A stretch of 64,000 nt of DNA from Sphingomonadaceae bacterium (GCA_947451145.1 CANFXW010000001.1:1-64000), one strand, 5' to 3'. Counted from the first letter of the stretch, positions 42,547 to 51,587 are shown. Numbers and translations are program-made. The notes: generated by a model not told the origin, from the sequence alone.

Positions 42547-45111
42547 ATGAACATGAATGCGACAATGCGCACACGCCTGCTGATCTGCACGGCGTTGGCT
42601 CCGGCCTTTTTCATGCCCACACTTGCCGCTGCGCAAGATGCGTCGGCGAAGAGCAATGACAGCCTCGAAGAAATCGTGGTCACCGCGCAGAAGCGCGAGC
42701 AGAGCGTTCAGGACGTGCCGATTGCAGTTACCGCGCTGACCGGTGACACCTTGCAGGCAAACCGCGTTTCGACCGTAACCGATCTTACCGGCCTTGCTCC
42801 CGGCGTAACAGTTCGCCCGGCAGCTGGCGGCTCACAGATTCCATCCTTCACGGTTCGCGGTGCAGTGAGCTACGGCGTTGTCCCGGGCTCTGACAAGCAG
42901 GTGTCGATCTACCTTGACGGCGTCTACATTTCATCGCCGCGCGGCTCGATCTTCGACCTGCCGGACGTTGAGCGCATCGAAATGCTGCGCGGCCCGCAGG
43001 GAACGCTGTTCGGCCGCAACTCGACTGCAGGTGCTGTCAGCATTTCAACGCGCGATCCTTCGGGCGAAATGCACGTGAAGGCGAAGGCGACTGTCGGAAA
43101 CTACGACCAGTTCCGCTTCGGCCTGAGCGTTGACACCCCGCAAATCGGGCCGTTCAGCGCCTATTTCAGCTATGTCCACAACTACAAGCGCGGTGACTAC
43201 CGGAACCTCAACGCTGGCCAGGTCTGGGATCGCACCAGCGCGCCCGATGGTTTGGGTGTTGGCCGTTCGCCCGACTACCTCGGCACACGTGATGGTGCAT
43301 CATACTTTGCCGCAGTGAAGTTTCAGCCCAGCGACAACTTCAAGATGGTCTATAAGTTCGACAAGAACGTAGAAGACGGCACACCAGACGCCGCGGTGGC
43401 CATCAACTACGATGCAAACTATGCGCCTGCGGGCATCGGTGCCATGCTGGATGGCATCATCAAGGGCCAGACCATCCCGGTCACGATCGTGCCAAACGCT
43501 CAGCGTCCGGACACCGCAAACAACGGTTTTGCAGTAAACAGCAAACAGCGCGTGACCGGTCACAGCCTGACGACCACCTGGCGCGCAAGCGACAGCCTGA
43601 CGATCAAGAACATCATGGCCTATCGCAGCACCTATATGTTCACTGCGACGTCTATCGATGGCATCGGCGGCCTGCCGCTGACTCCGGCAGCATTTGATGC
43701 CTACGCCTTGTTTGCTGCAAAGCAGAGCCCGTCTTATCAATTTGCTCCTGCTGCAGTTCTGGCTGGCACCAAGGCTGCGCTGACCAGCGCAGGCTATCCT
43801 GGCTCGCCGTTCGGCGCGATTGTTACCGCGCCTCTTTCGTCTGGCAAGCAATGGAGCGACGAACTCCAGATCAACTATGACTCGAAGCTGCTGACCTTGA
43901 CGGCGGGCGCGATGTATTTCCACAGCAAGGACGCCCAGGGCGTATCCGGCCACATCAACACCCCGCAGTTTTCAGTGTTCTCGGGCGGCGTAATTGGTCT
44001 GGGTCAAACGGCCGTAACCTATAACTATGCCAAGTCCTATGCCGCCTATGGCCAGGCGGAAATTCATGCATCGAGCCAGCTCGACATTGTTCTGGGTGCA
44101 CGCATCACCAAGGACGACAAGTCAGGCGTTCTGAATGTGGGTAAGGTTGTAGGCCCGGTCACGACTGTTGACGCAGTCCTGAACCAGCTACTCAAGATCC
44201 CGTTCACCTACTCCAAGACCAAGCCCAACTGGCTGATCGGACTGAACTACAAGCCGAATGACGATATCCTAGTTTACGCCAAGTTCTCGACGGCGTTCGT
44301 GTCGGGCGGCGCTGTTGCTGGCGTTCCGTTCGAACCGGAAACTGCGGCATCATGGGAAGCAGGTATCAAGGCTGATCTGTTCGACAAGCACCTGCGCACC
44401 AGCCTCTCGGTTTACACCGTCACTTACAAGAACTTCCAGACGGCTCAGGGCGGGACCAACTTCGTCTCATATCTTGATGGTGTGGGCGCAGCAGCGCATA
44501 TTCCAGGCCTGAATGACGGTTCTGCAAACCAGGTCCTTCTGTCCAAGGTTATCGGCACCTTCATCCTGCCACAGGGCGGACCGGTGAAGAACTCTGGCTT
44601 CGAATTTGAAGCCACGGCAATGCCTGTGCGCGGCCTGACATTGGGCGGCAGCCTTGGTTATTCCAAGACGACCTATACCGACGTCAATCCGATCCTGCTT
44701 GCGTCGAACGGCCTGAACGCTGCCGGCCAGCAGGAATACCCGCCGACGTTGCGCCCGGACTGGACTGCCACGCTTTCTGCCTCATACGAATCTGCACCGA
44801 TCGCTGGCGATATGCGCTTCAATGTACGTATGGACGGCACTTGGCATTCCAAGGAGCTTGTGCTGAGCGGCGCAACAGGTGCGAACCCGCTTTATGCAGC
44901 GGCGGTCTATGTCCCGGCTTCGTGGGTCGTAAACGCCCGTATGGGCCTTAAGGACATTGCCTTCGGTGATGTTAAGGGTGAACTGGCCGTGTGGTCACGC
45001 AACCTGTTTAACAACCGCGACATGACCTACGCGCTCGGCCTCGGCCCAATCGTCGCTGGTAACTTCCAGGCAGCCCGTACCATCGGTGCTGATCTGACGA
45101 TCCAGTTCTGA
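42547..45111 (+). CDS. TonB-dependent outer-membrane receptor
   Basis: An 854-residue receptor with a signal peptide ending around AAAQ, a TonB box-like EEIVVTAQKRE, the plug (VPIAVTALTGDTL ... IEMLRGPQGTLFGRNSTAGAV) and a beta barrel ending in IQF. The start at 42547 follows GGAGG; the upstream ATG at 42490 lies inside a palindrome. Probably imports a hydrophobic substrate. It is preceded by an unusually long, dyad-rich leader and followed by a strong terminator. Confidence 0.95.
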   Translation: MNMNATMRTRLLICTALAPAFFMPTLAAAQDASAKSNDSLEEIVVTAQKREQSVQDVPIAVTALTGDTLQANRVSTVTDLTGLAPGVTVRPAAGGSQIPSFTVRGAVSYGVVPGSDKQVSIYLDGVYISSPRGSIFDLPDVERIEMLRGPQGTLFGRNSTAGAVSISTRDPSGEMHVKAKATVGNYDQFRFGLSVDTPQIGPFSAYFSYVHNYKRGDYRNLNAGQVWDRTSAPDGLGVGRSPDYLGTRDGASYFAAVKFQPSDNFKMVYKFDKNVEDGTPDAAVAINYDANYAPAGIGAMLDGIIKGQTIPVTIVPNAQRPDTANNGFAVNSKQRVTGHSLTTTWRASDSLTIKNIMAYRSTYMFTATSIDGIGGLPLTPAAFDAYALFAAKQSPSYQFAPAAVLAGTKAALTSAGYPGSPFGAIVTAPLSSGKQWSDELQINYDSKLLTLTAGAMYFHSKDAQGVSGHINTPQFSVFSGGVIGLGQTAVTYNYAKSYAAYGQAEIHASSQLDIVLGARITKDDKSGVLNVGKVVGPVTTVDAVLNQLLKIPFTYSKTKPNWLIGLNYKPNDDILVYAKFSTAFVSGGAVAGVPFEPETAASWEAGIKADLFDKHLRTSLSVYTVTYKNFQTAQGGTNFVSYLDGVGAAAHIPGLNDGSANQVLLSKVIGTFILPQGGPVKNSGFEFEATAMPVRGLTLGGSLGYSKTTYTDVNPILLASNGLNAAGQQEYPPTLRPDWTATLSASYESAPIAGDMRFNVRMDGTWHSKELVLSGATGANPLYAAAVYVPASWVVNARMGLKDIAFGDVKGELAVWSRNLFNNRDMTYALGLGPIVAGNFQAARTIGADLTIQF

Positions 45112-45137
45112 CGACATCAATTTGAGTGTAAATCGTG

Positions 45138-45173
45138 GAGCGCCCGGATCGAAAGATCCGGGCGCTCTTTTTT
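45138..45173 (+). terminator. strong Rho-independent terminator
   Basis: A 13-bp perfect stem (GAGCGCCCGGATC) closed by a GAAA tetraloop and followed by TTTTTT, 27 bp after the TonB receptor stop. Textbook intrinsic terminator on the plus strand; the convergent P450 stop is 11 bp beyond. Confidence 0.95.
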
Positions 45174-45183
45174 GCCCGCCAAG

Positions 45184-46401
45184 TCAGGAGTTGCGCGGTT
45201 TCCAGACCAGCGGCAAGCGCGGCATCATGACTGCTGCCCCGGCCTTCACCTCCAGCACTGCACCTTCAGCAATGGCGAAATCCGGAATACGCTTCAGCCA
45301 TTCTTCCAGAAACACCCGGATTTCCGCGCGGGCGAGCGACGAGCCCATGCAGTAATGCGCTCCCGCCCCAAAAGTGGCGTGGAGGTGCCGCGGTCGCTCG
45401 AAATCGACTTCAAGCCAGTTAGAGCCGTCTTGCGGAAAGTTCGCCAGCGCTGTTGGCGCGACGATTAGATCGCCCGCCTTGAGCAGAACGCCGCCAAGCT
45501 GCGTATCCCGCACAAGCTCGCGCGTCAGATTGACCATGGCCATGCGGCGCAGGAACTCTTCGATGGCATTGGTCAACAGATCGGGCCGCTCGCGAAGCTG
45601 CACGCGATGATGCGGGCTAGTGGCCAGAAACCGGGTGATGAAAGTCAGCATCGAAGCCACCGTGTCCAGCCCGGCGAGCATCAGCACCGACATCAAACCT
45701 TGCAGTTCGTCATCACGCAAAGGACGGTCACCAAAACCTGAGCGGGCGAGCTTGCTGATAAGGTCGCTGCCCGGTCTGGCCTTGCGCTCCCGCACCTTGG
45801 CCATGGTGTAGGCTCCCATGTCCGCGAAGCCTTGCATCCGTGTTTCCGGAGCATCGGGGCGGACAATGCGATCAACGAAAGCCATGATCACCGGTTTGTC
45901 CTCGTCAGGCAGGTCGAGCATGCCCATGAACACGGCAATCGGCATCTTTTGCGCGAAATCAGCCACAAATTCGCATTCACCGCGCGGTTCAAGCTGGTCG
46001 ATCACGCCAACACAAATCTCCCTTGCCCGCAGGGCGAGCTTCTTGACCTCGGACGGGGTCATCGATGTGGAGATCAGGCGCCGATAGACCGCATGGTCGG
46101 GCGGATCGATCATCAACGGAATGATCGGCGGTGTCGGGTTAGCCTCTTTTGGCACCCGCATCGCCTTGCTGGAGAAGGTCTCAGCATCTTCCAGAATCTG
46201 ACGGATAAAGGCCGCATCGGTCGCCACCCAATGCCCGCCGTTGCGCTGTGTCCAGAACAGGTCCGGCACACCGGAATCGCGCAGCCGCACCATCGCAGCG
46301 GCAAAGTCTCCGTCAGGCGCATCTACCTGAAAGCTGTCGTAATCGAGCACACGACCGGACGGAACATGATCGGGCAATTCACTGCGGCTGGGATAGAGCA
46401 T
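45184..46401 (-). CDS. cytochrome P450, CYP101 (P450cam)-like
   Basis: A 405-residue P450. Besides the I-helix (MLAGLDTV), ExxR (EEFLRR) and haem loop (FGAGAHYCMG, Cys351), long blocks match P450cam: VPDLFWTQRNGGHWVAT, ERPDLLTNAIEE, EEWLKRIPDFAIAEGA and PLVW near the C-terminus. CYP101 enzymes hydroxylate monoterpenoids and norisoprenoids such as camphor and ionones. They receive electrons from a [2Fe-2S] ferredoxin; one is encoded at 48850. Stands alone, convergent with the TonB receptor. Confidence 0.95.
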   Translation of the reverse strand: MLYPSRSELPDHVPSGRVLDYDSFQVDAPDGDFAAAMVRLRDSGVPDLFWTQRNGGHWVATDAAFIRQILEDAETFSSKAMRVPKEANPTPPIIPLMIDPPDHAVYRRLISTSMTPSEVKKLALRAREICVGVIDQLEPRGECEFVADFAQKMPIAVFMGMLDLPDEDKPVIMAFVDRIVRPDAPETRMQGFADMGAYTMAKVRERKARPGSDLISKLARSGFGDRPLRDDELQGLMSVLMLAGLDTVASMLTFITRFLATSPHHRVQLRERPDLLTNAIEEFLRRMAMVNLTRELVRDTQLGGVLLKAGDLIVAPTALANFPQDGSNWLEVDFERPRHLHATFGAGAHYCMGSSLARAEIRVFLEEWLKRIPDFAIAEGAVLEVKAGAAVMMPRLPLVWKPRNS

Positions 46402-46552
46402 GAATTTCCTCTAGTTTCCGCCACCTCGTATGATCAATAGCTGTCATCCAGCGCAAAAACTTGCAAGGCTAATCAGCCTGCGGTGAGGCGATCAAAGGCA
46501 AGTGGCGCGCCCGGATCCGCTGATCCAGACCACAGCATAACACCTTGAGAAG

Positions 46553-46581
46553 ACAGGGGCGGCCAACGAGACCGCCCCTGT
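46553..46581 (-). terminator. ACAGGGGCGG/CCGCCCCTGT stem-loop
   Basis: A 10-bp perfect GC-rich stem with a 9-nt loop, 26 bp past the stop of the KshA-like gene at 46607 on the minus strand and upstream of the P450. Likely terminator; the minus-strand tail (CTTCTC) is only weakly T-rich. Confidence 0.6.
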
Positions 46582-46606
46582 TTGTTATTCTGGCAAGCTA
46601 CTGCTG

Positions 46607-47596
46607 TCAGGCTGGCTCAGTGTCATAGAATTTCGCGTATTGCGAGCGGTAGGCCATCAGCGGCCCGTCGCCATCGACAAGAAACGGCTGGGTCAGGTTC
46701 TTCTTGTTCGCCCAGATCGGCATATCCTGCACCACCTGCTTCACCAGATCGCGCATGCGGGCCTTGGTGACGCGCATCTTGCCTTCGCTGATGCCCGCAG
46801 GATGATAGAGCTGCCAGCGTTGGTGCGTATGACCTGAATCGATCGCCGTCAGCTGTTGCGCCATCAGCACGTTGGTAACGTCGGTGAACTCGGTCATCGA
46901 TTGGCCGGGGCCGGTTGCTGCCATATCGATCTTGCCCTGCATTGGCCCGCGCGGCGTGTTCATTTCCGCGACAACGGTGTTCCGGCGGCTATAGCCATCC
47001 AGCTTGAACTCTGCCGAAGGAGCGCCGGGAACGCCGTGCACGGCGGCAAAGTGGGCGTGATCCTGTCCGTTCTCCGTGATCTCCTGAATGTGGATGTTGA
47101 CGATCCACTCATGCGTTTCAGAGAGCACCCATTCGCTGCCTGCCTGGCACGGCGGCAACTTGACCACGTCCCACAGCGGCTCAATGTCGCGGGGGTGGTA
47201 CCAGACGTAAACGACATTATCCGATTCCTGCACCCGCCATTTCTTGACGCATCCCTTCTTCAACTTGGGAGGGATAACCTTGGCATAGGGAATGTTGGTG
47301 ACCTGCCCCTCACCATTGAACGACCAGTGATGGAACGGGCAGCGCAAGTCATTGCCTTCAACCGTGCTGTTTACGCCAAGGTGGGCCCCCAGATGCGGGC
47401 AGACCGGATCGACCGCGCGAAGCTGGAAATCCTCGCCGCGCCACATGACGAATTCGGTGCCGAAATAGCGCAGGGTCTTGATATCACCGGGCTGGAAGTC
47501 GTTCGACATGCCGACACCGAACCAGCCAAATGGCAGGGGCAGGTTATCATAACCGCGCTCGATGGTGGTCGTGGTTGCCACGTTCATGATGGTCAT
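46607..47596 (-). CDS. KshA-like Rieske oxygenase, copy 1
   Basis: A 329-residue Rieske oxygenase of the KshA/Neverland-like branch. Rieske ligands: Cys66/His68 (CPHLGAH) and Cys86/His89 (CPFHHW). Mononuclear site: Asn176, Asp179, His182, His187 (ENGQDHAHFAAVHG), the canonical N-x2-D-x2-H-x4-H. Relatives hydroxylate steroids and other polycyclic terpenoids. The start at 47596 follows AAGGA. It is a close paralogue of the next gene upstream but is separated from it by a terminator and an ATGC-N12-GCAT dyad, so it appears independently controlled. Confidence 0.92.
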   Translation of the reverse strand: MTIMNVATTTTIERGYDNLPLPFGWFGVGMSNDFQPGDIKTLRYFGTEFVMWRGEDFQLRAVDPVCPHLGAHLGVNSTVEGNDLRCPFHHWSFNGEGQVTNIPYAKVIPPKLKKGCVKKWRVQESDNVVYVWYHPRDIEPLWDVVKLPPCQAGSEWVLSETHEWIVNIHIQEITENGQDHAHFAAVHGVPGAPSAEFKLDGYSRRNTVVAEMNTPRGPMQGKIDMAATGPGQSMTEFTDVTNVLMAQQLTAIDSGHTHQRWQLYHPAGISEGKMRVTKARMRDLVKQVVQDMPIWANKKNLTQPFLVDGDGPLMAYRSQYAKFYDTEPA

Positions 47597-47643
47597 CGCG
47601 CTTCCTTCCGAATCCAGCATCCGGAGAAACGATCACGCTCCGG

Positions 47644-47670
47644 ATTAATGCAATTCGTAAGGCGCATTTA
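47644..47670. promoter_or_regulatory. ATGC-N12-GCAT dyad upstream of KshA-like copy 1
   Basis: ATTAATGCAA then GCATTTA, core ATGC 47648-47651 and GCAT 47664-47667. It lies about 50 bp upstream of the ATG at 47596 and downstream of the terminator of the preceding gene. Nearly the same arms as at 31873. Confidence 0.55.
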
Positions 47671-47720
47671 TTCCCGCAACATTGACCGAGGTCAAACGAA
47701 CCGCAGCATCACAACAAAGC

Positions 47721-47757
47721 AAAAAAGGGCAGAAGCGATCTGGTATCGCCCCTGCCC
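47721..47757 (-). terminator. Rho-independent terminator of KshA-like copy 2
   Basis: On the minus strand: GGGCAG, an internal GCGAT/ATCGC stem and CTGCCC form an interrupted 11-bp stem, followed by TTTTTT. It starts 22 bp after the stop of copy 2 and separates it from copy 1. Confidence 0.85.
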
Positions 47758-47779
47758 CCTTTCGCAAATGTCCGCCAGA

Positions 47780-48775
47780 TCAGGCTGCGACGCTATCTGG
47801 TTCGTTGTCGTCGAACTGGTAATAGCGCTTGTACTGTTCGCGATAGGCCATCATCGGCCCGTCGCCTTCGACCAGTAATGGTGTGGGCATATAGCGCTTG
47901 GCATTCCAGATCGGGATATCCTCATTCACCTGCCGCACGAGATCGCGCATGCGGGCCTGCGTAACGCGCAGGCGGCCATCGCTGAGGCCGGGGATATGGT
48001 ACATCTGCCAGCGCAGGTGGGTGTGCTCCGCATCAATCGGCGTCACCTGCTGAGACTGCACAACGTGGGTCACATCGACATATTCGGTGATCGACTGCCC
48101 CGGACCGGTGGCGGTAACATCGATCTTGCCGGTCATCGGACCGCGTGGCGTGTTCATTTCCGCAATGACGGTATTGCGGCGCACCCAGCCATCAAGGCGG
48201 AATTCGCCCTTGGGAGCATAGGGCACACCATGCACAGCGCCAAAGTGCGCGTGATCCTGACCGTTTTCGGTGATTTCCTGGCAATGGATATTGATCACCC
48301 AGTCATGGACCTCGGCCAGCACCCAGTCACCATCCGGGCAGGCGGGCAAAGTTGCCACTTCCCACTTTGGTTCGGCCTTGTTCGGGTGATACCAGACATA
48401 GACCACGCCATCAGTCTCGCTAACCGGCCATGAGGGCAAGCACGAACGCTTCAGCTTGGGCGGGATCATCTTGGTATAGGGAATGCTGGTCACACCGCCG
48501 TTGCCACCAAAGCTCCAGTGGTGGAACGGGCAGCGCAGGTCATTACCGACGACAGTGCCGCCAGCCCCAAGGTGCGCGCCAAGATGCGGGCAGTAGGGAT
48601 CGACAGCATTGACCACGCCATCTTCGCCGCGCCAGACGACAATTTCGGTGCCGAAATAGCTCAGCGTCTTGACCTGACCGGTGGTGATATCGCCAGACAT
48701 GGCGACTGCAAACCAGCCAAAGGGCATCGGCATGCCCGCATATCCCCGCGCGAGGGAGGTTGATTCAGCACTCAT
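47780..48775 (-). CDS. KshA-like Rieske oxygenase, copy 2
   Basis: A 331-residue paralogue of the gene at 46607. Rieske ligands Cys62/His64 and Cys82/His85; mononuclear site Asn171, Asp174, His177, His182. Well over half of the residues match copy 1 by eye, with divergence at both ends and at the C-terminal substrate region, so they probably differ in substrate or regiochemistry. It lies 74 bp after the ferredoxin gene on the same strand; that ferredoxin may be its electron donor. Confidence 0.92.
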   Translation of the reverse strand: MSAESTSLARGYAGMPMPFGWFAVAMSGDITTGQVKTLSYFGTEIVVWRGEDGVVNAVDPYCPHLGAHLGAGGTVVGNDLRCPFHHWSFGGNGGVTSIPYTKMIPPKLKRSCLPSWPVSETDGVVYVWYHPNKAEPKWEVATLPACPDGDWVLAEVHDWVINIHCQEITENGQDHAHFGAVHGVPYAPKGEFRLDGWVRRNTVIAEMNTPRGPMTGKIDVTATGPGQSITEYVDVTHVVQSQQVTPIDAEHTHLRWQMYHIPGLSDGRLRVTQARMRDLVRQVNEDIPIWNAKRYMPTPLLVEGDGPMMAYREQYKRYYQFDDNEPDSVAA

Positions 48776-48849
48776 ACTTATCTCCCCTGCCCTGTTTCGG
48801 GCGCAGGCTTTATTGCCCTAGGTGTATCACAACTTGTTATCGGTTTGCA

Positions 48850-49167
48850 TCAGGTCGCCGGCGCAATTGTCGCCTGACAGCCATTGGCATTGTCATCCAG
48901 AACCAGCTGGCAGGAAAGCCGCATGTTGCCTTCTGCGCCAAGCGCCTCCAGCATCTCTGCCTCGTCTTCACCTGCCGGTTCCACCTGGTCAACCCACTCA
49001 GGGCTAAGCTCGACCAGACAGGTTCCGCAGGAAATCGCCCCGCCGCAGGTGCCAAGCGTCAGATCAACCTGCTCGCGCAGCACCTGCATCAGCAGATCGC
49101 CAGACTTGGCCGGAACTTCGCGTGTTGTTCCCTCGCGGTCGGTAATGGTCAGGTTCAGATCGGACAT
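48850..49167 (-). CDS. [2Fe-2S] ferredoxin, adrenodoxin/putidaredoxin type
   Basis: A 105-residue ferredoxin with Cys41, Cys47, Cys50 and Cys86 (CGGAISCGTC ... RLSCQ), the C-x5-C-x2-C-x35-C spacing of vertebrate/putidaredoxin-type carriers. The ATG at 49167 follows CGGAG. It lies between the acyl-CoA dehydrogenase pair and the KshA-like genes and could serve these Rieske oxygenases, the CYP101-like P450, or both. No ferredoxin reductase is seen in the window. Confidence 0.95.
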   Translation of the reverse strand: MSDLNLTITDREGTTREVPAKSGDLLMQVLREQVDLTLGTCGGAISCGTCLVELSPEWVDQVEPAGEDEAEMLEALGAEGNMRLSCQLVLDDNANGCQATIAPAT

Positions 49168-49179
49168 CTCCAAACTCCG

Positions 49180-50406
49180 TCAGCGCCCGCGCGGAATGTC
49201 GCGGAAGGGCACGTTCTTGTCGACACGCACATCGCCGGGCAGGCCCAGCACGCGTTCGGCAATGATATTCTTCATGATTTCATCGGTCCCGCCACCAAGC
49301 CGCAGGCCGGGCGCCCAGAGGAAACGATGCTGGAACGCGCCGTTCATCAGGGCCGATGCGGGATCATCGATCAGCCCGCCATGGTCGAGAATATCGAGTG
49401 CCTGACTCGAAAGGTTCTGCGCCATTCCCGACCAGAGCAGCTTGCCTACCGAGCCTTCGGGGCCCGGTGCGGTTCCCTTGGAGAGCGACGTCAGAGTGCG
49501 GAAGCTCAGGAGGCGAACCGCCTCGGCGTCAATATAGAGATCGGCCAGCCATTCCCGGAAAGCCGGATCATCCATCGCCGTGCCCTCCCACGATGCGACC
49601 TGCTTTGCGAGCTTCATGGTATCGCGCCAGTTGAGACCGCTGACCGAACCGAATGCGGCGCGCTCGTTCATCAGCGTCGAAATAATGACCTTCCAGCCGC
49701 CGCCGACTTCGCCCACGCGCTGCGAATCCGGGATGCGGACGTCAGTCAGGAACACTTCGTTGAGCTCGTTGTCGCCCGACATCATCTTGATCGGGCGAAC
49801 TTCAACACCCGGCGTCTTCATGTCGAGCCAGAATGCGGTAAGTCCCTTGTGCTTCGGCACATCCGGATCGGTGCGGGCGATCAGCATGCCATAGTCGGAA
49901 ATCTGCGCGCCGCTGTTCCACACCTTCTGGCCGTTGATCACCCAGTCATCACCGTCCTTGACGGCTGCGCTGCGGACACCGGCGGAGTCCGAACCGCTCG
50001 ACGGCTCTGAAAACAGCTGGCACCAGATCTTGTCGCCGCGAATCGCGGGCGGGATCAGACTGAGCGAAACCTCGTCCTTGTTGTGCTCCAGCAGTGCCGG
50101 AAGCAGCATGTGCAGTCCGGTAGTGAAGTAGTTGAACTGGAGGCCTGCGCGCGCTTCTTCCTGATTGAAGATCGCCTCATCAATCGCAGTGCCTTCTGCC
50201 CCGCCCCAGGCTTTCGGCCATGAGATACAGCCATAACCGGCGTCAGCCTTGATCGCCTGCCATTTGCTGGCAACTTCCTTATGACCTTCCTGCCAAGGGC
50301 GGCGTTCTTCGGGCGTAAGGTGGCTCATATCCGGCGCATTGGCCGCAATCCATGCGCGAACCTTCTGACGGTATGCGGCTTCTTCCGGGCTATCTTCAAA
50401 GTTCAT
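49180..50406 (-). CDS. acyl-CoA dehydrogenase, alpha-type subunit of a heteromeric pair
   Basis: A 408-residue acyl-CoA dehydrogenase: WCQLFSEPSSGSDSAG loop and C-terminal GGGTDEIMKNIIAERVLGLPGD, where the catalytic Glu of the E-G-T motif is Gly. This is the FadE/ChsE-like alpha form. It begins 4 bp after the beta-type gene (50411) and ends 12 bp before the ferredoxin start. Start at 50406 behind AAGGGA. Confidence 0.92.
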   Translation of the reverse strand: MNFEDSPEEAAYRQKVRAWIAANAPDMSHLTPEERRPWQEGHKEVASKWQAIKADAGYGCISWPKAWGGAEGTAIDEAIFNQEEARAGLQFNYFTTGLHMLLPALLEHNKDEVSLSLIPPAIRGDKIWCQLFSEPSSGSDSAGVRSAAVKDGDDWVINGQKVWNSGAQISDYGMLIARTDPDVPKHKGLTAFWLDMKTPGVEVRPIKMMSGDNELNEVFLTDVRIPDSQRVGEVGGGWKVIISTLMNERAAFGSVSGLNWRDTMKLAKQVASWEGTAMDDPAFREWLADLYIDAEAVRLLSFRTLTSLSKGTAPGPEGSVGKLLWSGMAQNLSSQALDILDHGGLIDDPASALMNGAFQHRFLWAPGLRLGGGTDEIMKNIIAERVLGLPGDVRVDKNVPFRDIPRGR

Positions 50407-50410
50407 CGGC

Positions 50411-51544
50411 TTAGTTCCCTTCCGCCAGTTCGGCCGCGAGCCGCAGCTCAAGCCGGTCGGCCAGGCGGCGCTTCCAGTCTCGCGGCGCGCCCAGCACCAA
50501 TGCTAGATGGCGGGCGCGGCGGAAGAAGAAGTGGCAATCTGCTTCCCAGGTGAAGCCGATTCCGCCGTGGGTCTGGATGTTTTCCTTCGACGCCAGCCAA
50601 TAGGCTGCCGATGCCGCAACCCGTGCGGCGGCGGCTGCCAGCGGCAGTTCAGGCGCATCACTCGAGAGCGCCCAAGCCCCGTAATAGGCATTGGCGCGTG
50701 CGACTTCATTCTTGACGAAAACATCCGCCAGCTTGTGCTTTATTGCCTGATAGGAGCCAATCTGGCGGCCAAAGGCAAAGCGCTCAAGCGCATAGTCACG
50801 CGCCATTTCCAGTGCCCGGTCAGCTCCGCCGAGCTGCTCAAAGGCGATAAGGATAGCTGCGCGGTCTTGCACGCGAGACAAAAGCTCCATCCCCTTGCCC
50901 GCTTCGCCGAGCAATTCGGCAGGTGCGCCATCAAAGGCAATACGTGCGGCACCGCGCGTCGGATCGATGGTCGAGAGGAATTCGCGCGATACGCCCGGTC
51001 CGGTCAGGTCGACAAGATAAAGACCCGCTCCCGATGCACCCTGCGCCAAAACCACCGCGCGCTGCGCAACAAGACCATCAGTTACGGGGACTTTCACACC
51101 GCTCAATTTGCCATCGATCACCTGCGCTGCGACCGCCTGATCGGTGAGCACGCCCGGGCCTTCTGAAACTGCAACGGTTCCCAGCAGTTCCCCGCTTGCA
51201 ACGAGCGGCAGCAGTGCCTGCTTCTGCTCTTCGCTACCAGCCACCAGCAGGGCTTCGGCGAACAGATAGATGCTGGATGCGAATGGCACTGGCGAAACAG
51301 CGCGGCCAAGCTCTTCAGCCAGCGCGCAAAGCTCGACATAGCCCATGCCAAGGCCGCCATAAGTCTCCGGAATGGCAGCGCCACACCAGCCCTGTTCGAC
51401 CAAGCGCGCCCAGAGCACAGGATCGTGCCCTTCGGCAGGGTTCTCAAGCACACCACGCGCGACAGTTAGCGGCGAGCATCCGGTGAGGAACTTCCTCGCC
51501 TCGTCCTTGAGCGCCTTCTGGTCATCGGTATAGTCAAAGTTCAC
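50411..51544 (-). CDS. acyl-CoA dehydrogenase, beta-type subunit of a heteromeric pair (GTG start)
   Basis: A 377-residue acyl-CoA dehydrogenase-like protein with C-terminal QTHGGIGFTWEADCHFFFRRA, no E-G-T motif and a shortened FAD loop (VAVSEGPG). With 49180 it would form an alpha2-beta2 enzyme. The GTG at 51544 follows CGGAGA with good spacing; no ATG fits. First gene of the operon running to the KshA-like copy 2, and divergent from the amidohydrolase at 51632 across an 87-bp promoter region. Confidence 0.9.
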   Translation of the reverse strand: MNFDYTDDQKALKDEARKFLTGCSPLTVARGVLENPAEGHDPVLWARLVEQGWCGAAIPETYGGLGMGYVELCALAEELGRAVSPVPFASSIYLFAEALLVAGSEEQKQALLPLVASGELLGTVAVSEGPGVLTDQAVAAQVIDGKLSGVKVPVTDGLVAQRAVVLAQGASGAGLYLVDLTGPGVSREFLSTIDPTRGAARIAFDGAPAELLGEAGKGMELLSRVQDRAAILIAFEQLGGADRALEMARDYALERFAFGRQIGSYQAIKHKLADVFVKNEVARANAYYGAWALSSDAPELPLAAAAARVAASAAYWLASKENIQTHGGIGFTWEADCHFFFRRARHLALVLGAPRDWKRRLADRLELRLAAELAEGN

Positions 51545-51587
51545 GTATAATCTCCGATTCCACACCTTGCTTTACAATGAACATCCG

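Noticed and set aside
46607..48775. Assembly artefact or recent duplication as explanation of the tandem Rieske genes
   Set aside because: The copies differ throughout and have different flanking signals, so this is an old duplication.
48760..50010. 416-codon plus-strand open frame antisense to the ferredoxin and an acyl-CoA dehydrogenase
   Set aside because: The minus-strand genes carry complete motifs; the antisense product has no recognisable domain or ribosome site.
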